DNA from: Clytia hemisphaerica
Taxonomy: Eukaryota > Cnidaria > Hydrozoa > Leptothecata > Clytiidae
DNA length: 64,000 nt
Direction of reading: 5' to 3'
Assembly (NCBI GenBank): GCA_902728285.1
Contig: CACVBU010000274.1
Coordinates: forward strand, 1,193,132-1,257,131
The notes under the pieces are model-generated. The model saw nothing but the letters and a program-made list of their open reading frames with translations. It did not search any database and had not been told where the DNA came from. Positions 25,301-38,091 of the stretch are shown here, piece by piece (positions within the stretch are counted from its first letter, which is position 1; each line of letters opens with the position of its first letter). The position numbers were made by a program, and so were the translations under genes.

Positions 25301-26328
25301 GTTGACTGGACGTTCAAAAAACCACTCTATAACTACTGGTCTTTTGGTTTTAAAGTTTAATTAAAAAATTCCTTAATGATGATTTCTTTCTATTGTTTTC
25401 TGATATTTTGACCTCATTTTAAAATCTCGTTAAGCCTCAAGAAACAAAGTATATTTAATTATATTTTAATGATTTCTAATTTGATTTAGAAGAATGGTGG
25501 TTGACTAGTACTTGAAAGCTTACCAACATGTCCATGAGAAAGTTTTTAGGAAGCCGTTTTTTAAATCCAATTTCTGGACTTGCTCCCTACGATTCCTGCC
25601 AGAAAAAAAAGATTGCCAAATCTTGCTTAAAACTTTTTCCCATGGTCATGAGTCATCTAAGTTTTCGAAGATATAATCAAGAACTTGGTAACTACCTATT
25701 ATCATTTGTAATATACCCCTGGGAAGCACTCAAGGTAAATGACCTACCTTACGTACCACCCTTAAGAGTATATTTTCCAAGCTTCCCAAAGTTCACTGTA
25801 AAGGATCTGACTTCAAAGGCCTTTTTCTGGCTGCACTTACGGTCGTTTTTTAATCGAGTGCGGGGGGTTCCCCTCCCCCTGGAACAATACCTTTCGATTT
25901 AATTGCAGTGGTTTAAATTTTAACCCTGATTATCGTTTTCATAAGTCACTAGTTTTTCATATTCTCCCTGATGCTAAAACTTCATGAAGAAAATACGAAT
26001 AGTCAATAATTTTCTAACAAAGAAATCCTGTTGAAAATTTGAAACTGATGCGAATAAGAAAATGAGCCTTACCTGCGCCTTCGATAGGTAGTTGCCATAC
26101 AGTGTTGTCTGAGAAAGTTTGAATAGGTCGTTGTGAACATGTAGTCTCATATCTATTATCGAATGACCATTTTCTGATGCACAATCGAAGCATTCCAAAA
26201 TTTGACGTATAAGCACCAGGCATTTCGATGTGAAACCAGTGATCAGCCAGCATCCCGACAATTAGACCTGCCAGGCCTAAAACCAGGATGCATATGGTGG
26301 AAACTAGTAGTTTGTACGATGAATTCAT
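22390..26328 (-). CDS. Claudin/PMP22-family tetraspan membrane protein with proline-rich tail
   Basis: Minus-strand exons are 26328-26073, 24166-24014, 23333-23170 and 22662-22390. All phases agree and the protein is 281 residues. Four membrane segments are visible: about 6-28 (LLVSTICILVLGLAGLIVG), 90-110 (LMTSTLIGGVAFAFFAFMGL), 118-140 (LTGVFGFFLTLTAG then AIIAITACA) and 165-188 (CWCGAALLIIACLASLFVI). The first outer loop holds W..GMLRLC..C, an imperfect form of the W-GLW-C-C signature of claudins, PMP22/EMP proteins and relatives. Family members form paracellular barriers or organise membrane proteins. The cytoplasmic tail of about 90 residues has two tyrosine-proline motifs, PPPPSY and PPSY, which resemble ligands of WW domains. 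A splice acceptor (TTTCACAG, minus strand, boundary at 26347) just before the ATG implies a separate 5' UTR exon. The exact subfamily is not resolved. Confidence 0.88.
22755..22995. repeat. Remnant of a G-tipped repeat in the claudin-like intron
   Basis: CCCGGGGGTTGTACTTTTAAGG at the left and CTACAAACCCCCC at the right resemble the ends of the 12719/48358 family. The match is weak and no target duplication is clear. Confidence 0.35.
23334..24013. other. Intron of the claudin-like gene
   Basis: Intron between exons 2 and 3 on the minus strand. No element recognised. Confidence 0.5.
24167..26072. other. First coding intron of the claudin-like gene, with one degenerate repeat
   Basis: AT-rich. 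Near 25712-25892 a degenerate member of the CACTCAAGGTAAATGACCTA repeat family is present, with TATACCCCTGGGAAG at its left and CCCCTCCCCCTGGAA at its right. Nothing else is supported. Confidence 0.5.
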
Positions 26329-26347
26329 TTTGTTTTGTTTTTTAAAT

Positions 26348-27778
26348 CTGTGAAACACAAAAAATGATGATAAATATTTCAACTTTGTAGAATTTTGAAA
26401 TCGCTTTAAAACTTTCAAGACAAGCAATCCCTTTAAGGGCCTTTTGGTAAGGATTCAACAATAGCAGAAAATTAATTTTGAATATCGATATGTTTCTCCC
26501 ATAAAGCCCGCTTTTTACCATATGTAGCAAACTGGTGAGCTGGTCTTTTAGCTAGCCCTTTTCGAAACAGCATACGTGAAAGTTTAAAACATCCAGTTAA
26601 TTTAAAGGTACGCACATCCCCATCAAAATAGAAGTTTGAAGATAAAGTCAAATTAAAAAGTGTAAAGCTAGAATACGCCATTTTCGTCAAAGAAGCTAAA
26701 TTATGCTTCTCTTCCATGTAAAACTCTATGACAACTGCAATAACATCAAACATCAAATGCCAAATGCAACTGAAAACATCTTACTTATCAGGAAAATTAA
26801 TCACCTTTCACAGAAAAGCTCATTTACTGCATGGCAATTATCGACGTCAGTAACCTCTTAACGAGCTCCTCGTTAAAAAACTATTCTATTGATGTTTTAA
26901 TTGACCTTTTCCAAAACCAACGCACGCCAGTAAATTGTTATGGTAAATGAAAGGTACTTTTTATTGTGGAGACATTTTAACAAGCGAACCAATCATAAAG
27001 GTCTTGACCTTTGGCCTTAGCCGGGTTTCCCCCTTTAAGACAGATTTTAAATGCTGAATAAAAATGCTGTGTATTGAATAGTATAACCTAAACGGGACTT
27101 GAGCTAGGCTTTTCATAGAATCGTCAACCGCTATCCGAGTTGAAAAAACGGTAAACCACGTTTATAAAACCACTGCATTCAAAAGTTTTCTTACCCCGAT
27201 TCTTTTTTTGAGATTATCCCTGTTATTAAAAAGCGCGTAATGATTTTGAAAAACCTCTTCAAGTCACTATACTTTGTTTCATTAAAAGCAACTTGTTCAC
27301 AATGTAACAGCAATATGTTAATCAAGCAAAGAATATCTAGCTCGTGTGATTTCGTTTTTTCTTTTTTTTCAGGATTCCACTTTCCGGTCATTTACGTAAC
27401 TTTTACATAAGGTAATCCTTTTGCAATATCCCTTCTTAGAATTTGAAAAGAGATTTTGTGATTTGTTACAAGTTTGGCAATAATTATAATTCTATACCTT
27501 TTATTCCAAGATAGAAGGTAATGAAACCTGAATAAGATACCCACCCAGCGTTTCACCCGCTGCCCGGTACCTGCTGCAGGGTACAGACCTTACTTCCTCT
27601 AGATCACTGTCTTCAGTTAAACCTTGTCCTTTTCCAACCAGAAAATAGCGTCGTTTTAACGTCCAATTAACGTTCATAACATCCATATAACCGCGTTAGA
27701 TTAACGTCGAAACGACGTTGTGTACCAGTTCTTTTTTGCATTACAAATTCCAAAGGACTTGGGGACTTGCCTTTTCAA
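26348..27778. other. Upstream region of the claudin-like gene, intergenic
   Basis: It should contain the minus-strand promoter and 5' UTR exon, which I cannot place. GTACCTGCTGCAGGGTAC near 27567 is a short palindrome. No coding region is supported on either strand. Confidence 0.35.
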
Positions 27779-28049
27779 CACCCCTGTATCACAGACCCAC
27801 TGGAATTCCAGCCCCACTGGAAAATATGGCCAAAATCTCGTCCCCGGTGGGAAAAATACCCCACAATTTTATCCCCATTCCAAGTTCAATGAAAAAAAAT
27901 TGCATTCCAAAACCACTCCCACTAGATTTTTTGAGCTTCTAACAATAAAATTTCTATCCACATTGGAATTTCGATAAAAACTTTTATCCCCCTGTGGGAA
28001 AACCGGGGCTGAGAGACAATCTTTCCATCGAGGTTGAGAGACAGGGGTA
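27779..28049. mobile_element. Repeat of the CACCCCTGT..CACAG family
   Basis: The left end has CACCCCTGTATCACAGACCC, followed by several CCCACTGGAA-type units. The right end has CCGGGGCTGAGAGAC and then GAGACAGGGGTATT, roughly the inverted counterpart. Relatives are at 33007-33737 and about 62244-62480. Confidence 0.5.
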
Positions 28050-29447
28050 TTATTCACCTCCAGCTCGAGATAAAGTCAATCAAGTCCAATATGACACTAT
28101 TGCATTGCTCAGCAGGTTAACGAAATCTACAAGCAGAACAAAACCCCAGCTATCAACACGTACATGTAAAACGAAAACCATCGAAACAAGAATATGAAAA
28201 CGAACCATGTGCTTTAAGTGAGCAATTCAAACCTCCAATTAACGATACTTTCTATACTTTAAATCATCCATACTAAATCTATTATATTGTATAAACTGAT
28301 TAAATCAAATAATGAGCTACAAATACAATTAAATAATACTAATTGGATGCAACTTGCATTACTAAGCATTTTCTTTTGTTTTTTCTTTCAACATTTTTTG
28401 GAACAATGACAACTTCTAATTGTTGAATTAGTAAGAAGCTATGTATTTTTCGGACCGTCATGTGAATTTTACATCAATTTGCACACACAATAGGATGTTA
28501 CAGGAAAATTTAGTCCTTAAAATTTCGAGGATCATATAATGTCCTAATTCCTGAGAGAAAGGTGATCTTCAGTTTGAAACTCTTGGATAGGAAGTGAAGC
28601 TAATTATTTCCCATCTGAAATGCGTGAACCGCGTGGTTACATACAAACGCCAGATTGAAAGTGAAATCCACCACTGGAAGCAGGGATGGTACATCCAGTG
28701 GATAGGGGATACAACGGGATCAACCATCCCCTGACAACCACAGAAAAAAACTGAATGTGGCATCTAACTTTCGATATGACTGATGACTTCTAAGAACTCA
28801 AAACAGTCAAAACACGCGATGGTGTTGATGAAACGTGTACTTCCTTTAGCTAGGACACGTGTATTAATTAGTTTGGAAGAAAAATCTTGGCTCAGTGGTC
28901 TGTATGAATGAAATTAATGGAATAGTTTGAGCCCGCAAATGTGAGGAAAAAGAAAATAATCAGAATCAGAGTCTTGAAAGTATGAGACCTTTTTTAAAAC
29001 CATCAGTGACACTTTGAAATAAACGACTAGTACATTTATCTACAATTGTCGTTTACATTGCTCTACGTTCGTCTAATTTCTCAGTTACAACCAATTTCGA
29101 AATAACTTGATGGATGAGGTTCACAACACTTTGACCTTTCTGAGGTCATTAACTTGAACTTGTTTCAGGTGCTTTCCTTTCCAAAGGAAGTTGTAATGTG
29201 CAGAAAGTTTGAGGTCGGAAATCGCTTTTTGATCGTCTAGAAATACGCTTTTGACCTCATCCGAGATTGGTGAACCAGACGGGGGTTTAAAATCAATTTA
29301 CCATGATTTACCATGGTTCTTTAAAATAATAGAAAATGATGCATAAGTTTTGAATTCCCCAAATAGGTTCAGTGTGTCTTTTGATTTTGTTTCTTGAATT
29401 TGAATTTTCATGTAAGTTATAAGAATTAATCATAATAAAGAATCAGA
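28050..29447. other. Intergenic, no feature supported
   Basis: AT-rich sequence without coding signal. I looked for tRNA-like and inverted-repeat structures and found none convincing. Confidence 0.35.
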
Positions 29448-29700
29448 ATACCGGGATGGGTGCTTGGGCAAAAAGGGGTACGGGGATTGTGGGGATGTGC
29501 CGCTGGTCAGGGTATCTTTTTCACTTCCACGAGTCCCAGGACCAAGGCGTAGGGTTGCGAAAACGTCAAAATAGAAAAATCAGTCACTAGTAAGTTTTTT
29601 GGGATGATTTGGGGAAAATGTGGAAGATTTTGGGGGAGAAAGGGGAAAATTTAGATGTCAAAATTTTCGAAAAACTAATCCCACTTTTTAGAACCTCGAA
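29448..29700. repeat. Degenerate repeat related to 57604-57740
   Basis: It contains GGGTGCTTGGGCAAAAAGG, ATGTGCCGCTGGTCAGGG and TCTTTTTCACTTCCACG. The reverse complement of the same series is at 57604-57740. It is probably a diverged branch of the G-tipped family. Confidence 0.5.
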
Positions 29701-30882
29701 TGAAAATCAAAATTTGTTTTCGACTCGGTGATCTCCTCATGGCAGAAAACAATTGACTAAAATGCTAGGATTAATAACAGTTGTATTTTATGTGTAAAGG
29801 TATTTAAAGATTTTCGAACCATTGCCCATTTGTATGGTAAATTTCTTTGTCATTATATATTAGCACCTTATTACGTCTAACGGTGGGCTAAGGTCATCTC
29901 AATTTTCCGTCTTTCGCTTATATAGGAATTTGCTTAACTTTGCTAAATTTGATTCTTGGAACGAATTTCTTGATTGTGATAACGATGATAAGAAAGGTCA
30001 GTACGTGATGAAGGTGGCCACAAATATGTGAAAAATGACTCAAAATCCTTAAAAATTGGTCTTTGGGGGAATTTCCTTTATCATATTCTCGTTCTATAAA
30101 ATGTCTTCGACTAAGCTTTATTTGGACATGTACCTTAAAAATATAGTTTGAAATTGTAGGGTAAGTCAACTGTTCAGTGTTTGTTTGAAGAGGGTTTCGT
30201 TTATATATCAAGTGTTCATAAAAATTCACACCCTAGAAATCTTTTATCTTGATGTACTTGAATTTCAATACTTTGAGAACATATATTCATTTTTATTTTA
30301 GTATAGTCTAAGGAGGTCTCCCGGTGGTTTGCGTAATGGTGTGAGTGACTTTTTTGATGTGATGATTGGGTAGAAATTTGAGGTGGGATGTCCAATTTAG
30401 GCTATTATTTGCCGTTTTGCGTTATAACAAATTTCATGATGCGCCATAGAGAAAAGCTTCGCGTAGTCGTAATTAGGGGTGTCTTTTGGGAGAGGTGGGT
30501 TCTCCAAGTGAGCTCCGAGTCTAGTGTAAATTTTCTCTTCTTTAAAAAACATTGAACTGAAGATCATGAAAAAAAATAAAAGACTGATCTTCGTAAATTT
30601 ACTCAGGTTAGGATCCACCTCAAAATATTCGTTTTGTTTCTAAGCCATTGACACATGGGGAAGTATTTAGTAAAAGAAGTTTGTCGACTGAAAAAAGAAC
30701 TTCCTTCTATAGAACGAAAGTATAAGACAAAATACATGACAGGTTGACTGAATATCATCACTCTATGAGCAATTTCTTACCAAGAACTAATTAAAGTAAT
30801 TAAGTTTCCTTATTCTTTTGAATGCAAGGAAATGTATTTTCTTTCCTAATTACATAGAGTGGAAGGGACCTTCCCTATTTTT
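29701..30882. other. Intergenic, no feature supported
   Basis: AT-rich. Open frames are short and have no recognisable domains. Confidence 0.35.
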
Positions 30883-31077
30883 ATGAATATACCAGTTAGA
30901 TTTGTTTGTGATTGATGCTGCAGAGTGCTCAATGAAATCAGAGCCAATTTAAATTTTAAAAGTTATCTTTCATCATAAACAAAGTAAATAGTACACTACT
31001 CCGAGTTTCATGCTTACTGCACTTGTCAAATGTACAAAAAAAAAAAAAAAAAAAAAAAAAAATGAATATACCAGTTA
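30883..31077 (+). mobile_element. Retroposed segment with poly(A) tail and perfect 16-bp target duplication
   Basis: ATGAATATACCAGTTA occurs at 30883-30898 and again at 31062-31077. Between them is a body of about 137 bp followed by a run of 26 A (31036-31061). This is the signature of LINE-driven target-primed insertion of an RNA copy. The body does not resemble a coding sequence, tRNA or known SINE to me, and may be a 5'-truncated copy of an mRNA 3' end. The uninterrupted A-run and perfect duplication point to a recent event. Confidence 0.85.
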
Positions 31078-33006
31078 TGAATGTTACAAATGTACCACGC
31101 TTTTTTTAAATATTTCCCGCTTTCCAAAAGGGAAATATTTATTAAAACGGGCTTTCTCCATAATTTCCCGTGTCAAAACGCCTTCCGTACGCCCTGACTG
31201 ACGCCCGTTTTTATTTTCACAGCGAAAGATGCATCCAGTGAATTATAAGTAATGCATCATGATTCAAGTCGACTGATAAACTATATATATAATATATGTT
31301 ACAAGTTCCTTACGGATTCTCAAGCCCAGTTATAATAAAACTATTACATGTTAGTAGCAGACCCGACTGGCAATTGTTATGTAGCAGGTTGAAACATGAG
31401 TATTTGCTGCTAGAAAGATGCAGTTTGTTTTCAAGTTAAAATCTTTAAAATAAATCAAACTGTGTGGGTTTCTTTACTTCCAAACAACCTACCAATAGTT
31501 TTGGAACACTTCATAATAAAGGGAGATGGCTGTTCTTGTGGATTGACTTTCTGGTTACCCCATATAAACACGATGTGACATGAAAGTGAAGAGACTTGTT
31601 GGTTTTTTGATTTGTTGGTTTTTGTTTGATTTCTTGACTCATATATCTCATGGCAAATGGGATAGCAAATGACTTTTCATGTATTGCTTGGCTTTACATA
31701 TGATACATCTAACTTTGAACCCTCCAGAATGTTGAAAAAAGCATTTTATGAGATAAGTTTCGATTGTGATTGTAATTTTCATGGAAATTTTTAACCGACA
31801 GATTTGACTTGGCGCCAGTTTTGTTTGGTTGATAAATCTTTAGCTTTACCATGACCGTGGGATGATTTTCAATAAACTTTTGTTGTTATACACAGTTTTG
31901 TTTCCTACACATGATGACTCCAGCCATGATTGGTATCAGAATTTTGGAAAAAAAACATCTTACGACGACGAGAAATTGTTGATAGAAATTATATTGACTT
32001 ATTTTTACAATTTTGGTGGTGTGGGTTTTGTTGTTGTTTACACCGTGGGATCCTGTTAGGGTATCTTGATTGTTGTTTGTTGGAATTGATTACCAAAAAA
32101 AAGAGAACCTTTTTTTGATAAATACTTTATTTTTTTCATGAACCGTGTGGATGGTTGACATCTTTCTCTAGTCTTGTTGTAAACCAATGCAGTGTCTGTT
32201 TTCAAATCTTGAATTCTCTATACCTACTGAACTGAATTGAAGCTCTGACTAGCTCTGTTTAAAGCTATTTAAATGCTTTAAAACTTTGAGGCATATTCTT
32301 TTCTTTGTTGCTATTAAAGATAGATTTTTACTTTGTCCTAATGTAAATTTATTGTAAAGTTTTAGTTTTTGAGTTTAGTTCATCTGCAGTAGTATTTTTT
32401 CAGTAATCCTTAAATCTTGTGAATAAAGTAACATTTAACCAGACTTATTGCCCTCATTATATTCAAATTTTTATTTTTTTTAGGACTGATGAGTACATAT
32501 TTTTAAATACCAAAACAAAGCAAATAACATGCCAGTTCTTTCTGGATAAATATATATGTATACTTTATTATGTGTGCTTTGATTTCTATTTTAATCAACC
32601 CTCTCAACTGCTGATCTTTCAACTATCATTTAGGAGTATAGAATGGGCTTTCATAGTACCATTTTCTCTAAGTATTTTTTACCACTTGCGTGGATTAAAA
32701 TATTATTTTCTCACGATAAAAGCTCACCCTCAATAGGGTGACACGACATTTGTAGAGTTGTTGAACAACTTAAGACTTGGAATTGTAACTTGTAACTCTC
32801 ACCTTGCTTTCTTTTACTAAGGCTAATTATCCCTTTTTATATATGTCAATAATGACCTTCATTTTTAAGGAAATATTTAGTCGCAATTTTGCGATTCTTG
32901 TTTCAAGAACATAAGGCTTGTGAATTTTGAACAAAACATAAGCAATAGATTAAGATCAGTTACATCTTCATATTCTATTTCTTTTCTAATTCCTGTAGGC
33001 TAAATA
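31078..33006. other. Intergenic; one small hairpin
   Basis: TAAATATTTCCCGCTTTCC with its partner GGGAAATATTTA at about 31107-31142 forms a perfect short hairpin. Otherwise AT-rich with no coding signal. Confidence 0.4.
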
Positions 33007-33737
33007 CACCCTTTTCTCACAGACTCACTGGGAACCCTTCCCACTGGAAAAATTGGCCAAAAAATCGTCCTCGATGGAAAATTATGCTCCAATTTTTGTC
33101 CCCACTGAAATATATCAATCAAATAAAATAATCCTCGCTGCAAAATATTATGCTATTGTTCACATCCCCACTGAATTTTCTGACTTGAAAACAAAAGAAT
33201 CCTGAGGATTTGAAAAATATATAAAATAAAATAAGAATATATCAAAAATATGGAAATATCAATCCTCATCAAGTTTCAGTCCGTTAATTTTATCCCAGTG
33301 GCTAGACTGGAGTCGTTTATAATGCGTGTAATACTAATAATAAACACAAATAATGATACGGGATTTAGTTTGTATAAACGACTGGAAGAATCCGGTGTTC
33401 CAGCCTTATAGATACCGGGCCTAGCTACGCAGAAACTTGCGTAGCGAAAAAACAATTTATCAAGCAACAACAAACTCTCAAAATAAAATCAACTCAAATG
33501 AAACATTTTTAACACACAAATCCACACACATTTTATTTTCAAGAACTTTTTTTGAGCGGGAAAAAATTTTAATTGCGATATTGACACTTTTTTTTTGTTT
33601 GGAGTTAGTGCACAAAGGTTTCTAGACGACTAAAATTTACTTTTTTGCTTTATTTCTAATATGTCTGAATTAGTCGTCTAGCTTGCTAGACTACCCAGTG
33701 GCCGAAAAAATCCTACCGGGTCTGTGAGAAGGGGGTG
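33007..33737. mobile_element. Inverted-repeat element of the CACCCCTGT..CACAG family, longer member
   Basis: The left end CACCCTTTTCTCACAGACTC pairs with the right end GGGTCTGTGAGAAGGGGGTG. The left half repeats CCCACTGGAA-type units as in 27779-28049. The right half has paired TAGACGACT/AGTCGTCTA motifs (about 33622 and 33673), suggesting a further nested inverted repeat. Confidence 0.55.
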
Positions 33738-34177
33738 GCTAATAGATGAATAAGGTAGAAATAAGAACAACAACCATAACCGGTTCTTATAAAAAAGCAT
33801 TTAGCTTGCCTTAGCAGAGTTTCGTTGTTACTGACATGAAGTTTTTTTATACTGATGGGAAATTACAAAAACTATTTTGGAGTGACGTAGAGGAATGTTA
33901 ATGTTATCGTCTATTTGACAAACCTTGCAACAACTGATGCAATTTTTTCTAAGAATTTTAGGAACTCGTAATAGTATAAGACGTTCAGTGGAAAAGTAAT
34001 ACAATTACTAAAACGATTTTATAGGAATATATATAATGAAGCTTAAAAGAATGTCAAAATTAAAATTGATCAAAAAACTAATCAACCATTGATAAGGTTA
34101 CGTATATCTTTTGAATATGGTGTGAGTATGGGTATGAGTTCCCTGCTACCGAGTATATGTTATCTAAAAGGCTTGAT

Positions 34178-34232
34178 ACAAGCCCCTACATGCAAGCCCC
34201 TACATGCAAGCCCCTACATACAAGCCCCTAAA
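34178..34232. repeat. Minisatellite of about four 14-bp units
   Basis: CAAGCCCCTACATG is repeated about four times with small changes. Confidence 0.85.
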
Positions 34233-35599
34233 TGAACAGATTTCTTTCAAACAAACATATTACCGAAACCGAGAACCAATGAATTCATTGTGTTACCGAT
34301 GCAACCTAGAAGCATCACTAAGAGTAATTCGTGGCAAAATTTCTGGCTAGCTATGTAACCAACCTTCCATAACAATCAAAAACTCTTTATTGCCAACTGA
34401 AATTGTATTTCATGCCAACGCAATCTTCTCCTCAGAGTATTGAAACATAGAATGCAAACTATGTCGAAGCATTAAACGGTAGTCTTAGGGTTAGATTCCT
34501 CCCAACTAACAAACTATTACTCGCAAGCAAAAACTCTTTTTTCCAACTGAAATTATATTCTATGCCAACAAAACAGATGACAAAACGACCAGTAAGTAAA
34601 TCATTTACTTTGGAGGAAAATCAAAATGCTTGTTATTCTTCAATGAATATTTTACTAGAGAACAATAAGAAAATAAACAATGATGCCAAAAGTATTGTTT
34701 AAAATTGTGTTATAATGACCACACTATTTAATTGATTGCAAATCATTAAAGAACAATAGGGTTGACATACGTTCTGTCATTCTCAGCTTACATGCTTGTA
34801 GTTTTTAGATGTTAAGAAATTTCTTACAAGAGAATTTTGAAGAATTTGCTTATAAATTTAGTAACAAAAGACTGGAACGTCTTCTTGACCCGATCTTGGA
34901 GACAGAAGTATATGTGATAATTGGTAAACATCAAGTTTAACCCTAATTTTTGAACCATTTGATTGTAACGCTATTGTAAGTACAAAAATGTAATGACCGC
35001 AGTAGTGATAAATACTTGGTTTTGATAAATCATAAGCGACAGAATTTGTTCTTATAAATGAAAATATGTTACTCGGAAAAGCTTAAATGAGTATATTCCC
35101 TTAGAGGACGTCATTAAATTTCTTGACGTCAGCAAAGCCCAGGGATATTCCATTCTTCCCTTTTGATTTTCGTGATGTGTAAATACCGCACTGTCACATG
35201 TAAGGCATGCACCGCTTTTTTCAAGCCAAGATGGAGGGTGTTCGTCTGAGCTGTCTATTAATTCTTATAAGGATATTTGAAGCACTCCCTCGTGTTGATT
35301 TAACAAAAAGACTGGATTTTGTCTGATTTCGACAGATTTCCTTGAAGAAATTGATAAATACGATTAAAACTTGTTTTGAATTACAATTTTCTTGTAAATC
35401 AGTATATAAACTGCCCGGGGGGAGGGCACTCAAGGTAACTCAGGCAAATTAAGGCCTGTCCAGATTTTTCAAACTTACCTGAATTTTTTATCACCGTTTC
35501 CACTTGTCATAGCATATCACTTCATACATCGAAAGAAGCGTGTTGGAGTGTAGACCACTGGAATTGCTGTGCCATAATTAATTTTTTCACCCAAAAAAA

Positions 35600-35870
35600 G
35601 ATATTAGGCAAAAACCAAAAAATGCTGACGTCAGCAAAACTTGTTTTTTGAATAACTCCTGTCTGGCTTATGGTAAAAACATGAAATTTGGACCAAAGTT
35701 GCACACCATTAAAAGGATTATTTTGAAAAATTTTTTTTTTGAAATTTTGCTGATGTCAGCACTTTATTGCAAAATTTCGTATTTTGCTGATTTCTACTGA
35801 CGTCAGCAAAATTTGCAAAAAAAATTATGCAAAAATGTTCCTATTATTGATATGCAACTTTTTAGCATAC
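35600..35870. repeat. Repeat with TGACGTCAGC palindromes
   Basis: GCTGACGTCAGCAAAA, GCTGATGTCAGCAC and CTGACGTCAGCAAAATTTGC recur within about 200 bp. The order of flanking words (TTTGGACCAAA, AAAAGGATTATTTTG) is partly shared with 47040-47290. A dispersed repeat is likelier than clustered CRE sites. Confidence 0.45.
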
Positions 35871-36869
35871 TTTCTATGTGACCACCAAAGACTAACGAAA
35901 TACTTTAATAATGGGAGAAATTTTCGTGAGGATTAAATCTCGCGGTTGAGCTCATTTCGCCGGAACTTAAGTTCGCGGATGACATTATCAGGAGACGATA
36001 TTTTCATGATTTTGTATCTTTTTACTGCCAAATTTAACACTATATATTAAACCCAATAGATTCAAAGATATAGAAAACTAACAAGACAGCTAATGAATTC
36101 CGAAATGGTGTATTACTATTTAGGGAATCAAACATCAAACCAACTCTGCTTCAGTTTTATTTTGTTTGAATTTTTCCTTAAGTATCATCCATGAAAGAAT
36201 GAAAAATGGTAAAAAAAAGAGACCAAGTTTAGATTTTGTCAAGAGTTTCTCGCACCTGCTCTAACGACGGCGGGTATACTCATTTTAATGTGATGACGGT
36301 TGTCATTGAACCAATACTAAACAGGTTGATTTGGCAATATTTGATACTATTTGACGATCCAATCATTGTTTTGAAAGAATTCGAAGTAATTGCACGTGGT
36401 AGCCATCATCCACACCCCTTAAACAGCCTCAAATGATGGTGGGTTTATTTTGATTTGAGATCATCATCCAATTAACAAAACATTCCAAAGACGTCATTGC
36501 ATTGCTTAATTACTCTCAATAAAATTGACCACCAATTCAACCTGTAGATTAGTAAAAGCCAACCTGTAATTGGTATGTTTCCAGCCATATAATCTGCTTT
36601 TCCAGCCGCAAAAATTTTATTTTACTCATCGTACATTTTTTATCGTTGACTATATATACAGCCAACTATTACAGCTCACTGATAAAGCCATACAATTTCA
36701 CGAAATTTGAAGAATATGACATATATCTTTTGGTTAGAGCAGCCTAAAATCGGCTCGAATCTTACGCTTGCATGAGATGAAATCTTCAAGGTTGAAGATT
36801 CCTCCTTCGCTCTTTTTGGGGCTTAAAAATCAAATGATTTCATCATATCGGTCTTGGGGCATTGCACTT

Positions 36870-37129
36870 AGGGAGTGGTCATAAGATATCTACTAGAGGG
36901 GGTGTAGGATTTTAGGGGGGTGCAAAAAATTTTAAATGTTTGAAATCCAATTTCACATTTGAGCAACTTTCATTTAACTTATGAACAAGGCAAGGATTGC
37001 ACGAGGGGGGGGGGTATTTAAGATTTTTCTTAGGGGGAAGGTGCGAAATTTTTTGTCTTGGTTAAGGGGGGGGGGGGGTTCGAAAGATTTTTGGACATGT
37101 CTAGAGTAGATACTTTATGACCACTCTCT
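36870..37129. mobile_element. MITE with 24-bp inverted ends and G-rich interior
   Basis: The left end AGGGAGTGGTCATAAGATAT..CTACT matches the reverse complement of the right end AGTAGATACTTTATGACCAC..TCTCT with three or so mismatches. The interior has four G-runs followed by TGCAAAAAATTT or similar. The target duplication is unclear. Confidence 0.65.
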
Positions 37130-38091
37130 CTTTTTTTTCCGAGGTCTTTAGTCACGGTGCTTATGTATATTTGCAGTTTTGGTCGGGTGATAAAAATGTC
37201 GGAAATATTTCCGACATTTTTTTCCCCGATAACGTAGATTGAAGTTCGTATTCGCCAATTTTTTGAGGAAATTCTTCAAAAAAGGAAGCTTTCTACGGAA
37301 GGCAATTACACCCTATGTTTCAAATAGCCAAGCACACTTTTTCTTCATTTAAAAACTATGATTTTCTACCAAGACTGGCATTAAGGAACCTAAATAAACC
37401 TGACCCATGATGATATCTCAAAATATTACGAGTTATAACCCATTCTTTGCTTCAAAGGTGAAGTTGAGCTGTTTGATAAGAGAAAGATTGTACCAAATTT
37501 GATAATATCAGAGGGAGGTAACGAGATAACTAACATAACATAAAAGAAGATATGTTATATCTAAGTAACTTACCCTCCGTCATTCAAACAATAGACGTAC
37601 GCTTTTGCTCCCCCCACCTCCCCCTATCCACGGCGAAAGTATTATATGAATGGCACCGAAAGTGTGCCACCGGAAACATCGGCTGCTGCCTTCCTTTAAC
37701 GGATTCAGGGTAGGCTATACTGTCTGTGGTTCTGTATCTGCGATTCAGACTACAAAAGCACTGATCACTATTGCCGTTTATGCAAGGTCCTATCTTCAGA
37801 AGAGGAGATTTATGTGTTTCTGAATTTGTCTTCTATCTTCGATTAGATACCATTGGTTATTGGGTGAAGGATAATCTAAAATCGGAAAAAAGATTTATAT
37901 TCGAGACGTTCACATAAAAGTCATGCACTAATAGACTAGAGGGCGAGGAAATTTTGTTGAGAGTTGACAGTTATCTGCTAAGCTAAGTCACTGGTCAGAG
38001 AGCTGGGGCTACAAAACACATGATTGAGAGTGTTGATTTCTGTATAAGGAATAAAGATAAAAAAATTGATACATTGGTACTATCTTCTTAA
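37130..38091. other. Intergenic; fragment of a TA-type MITE
   Basis: 37175-37245 (TTGGTCGGGTGATAAAA to CCCCGATAACG) resembles the interior and right end of 46624-46819. No gene is seen. Confidence 0.4.

Larger units (their letters stand above)
33738..36869. other. Intergenic, repeat-bearing
   Basis: No gene is supported. Near 34380-34430 and 34530-34575 two diverged copies share AAAACTCTTT..CCAACTGAAATT..ATGCCAAC. A partial G-tipped repeat (CCCGGGGGGAGGGCACTC) begins near 35412. TGACGTCAGC palindromes recur at 35610-35830. The minisatellite and that region are listed separately. Confidence 0.4.
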
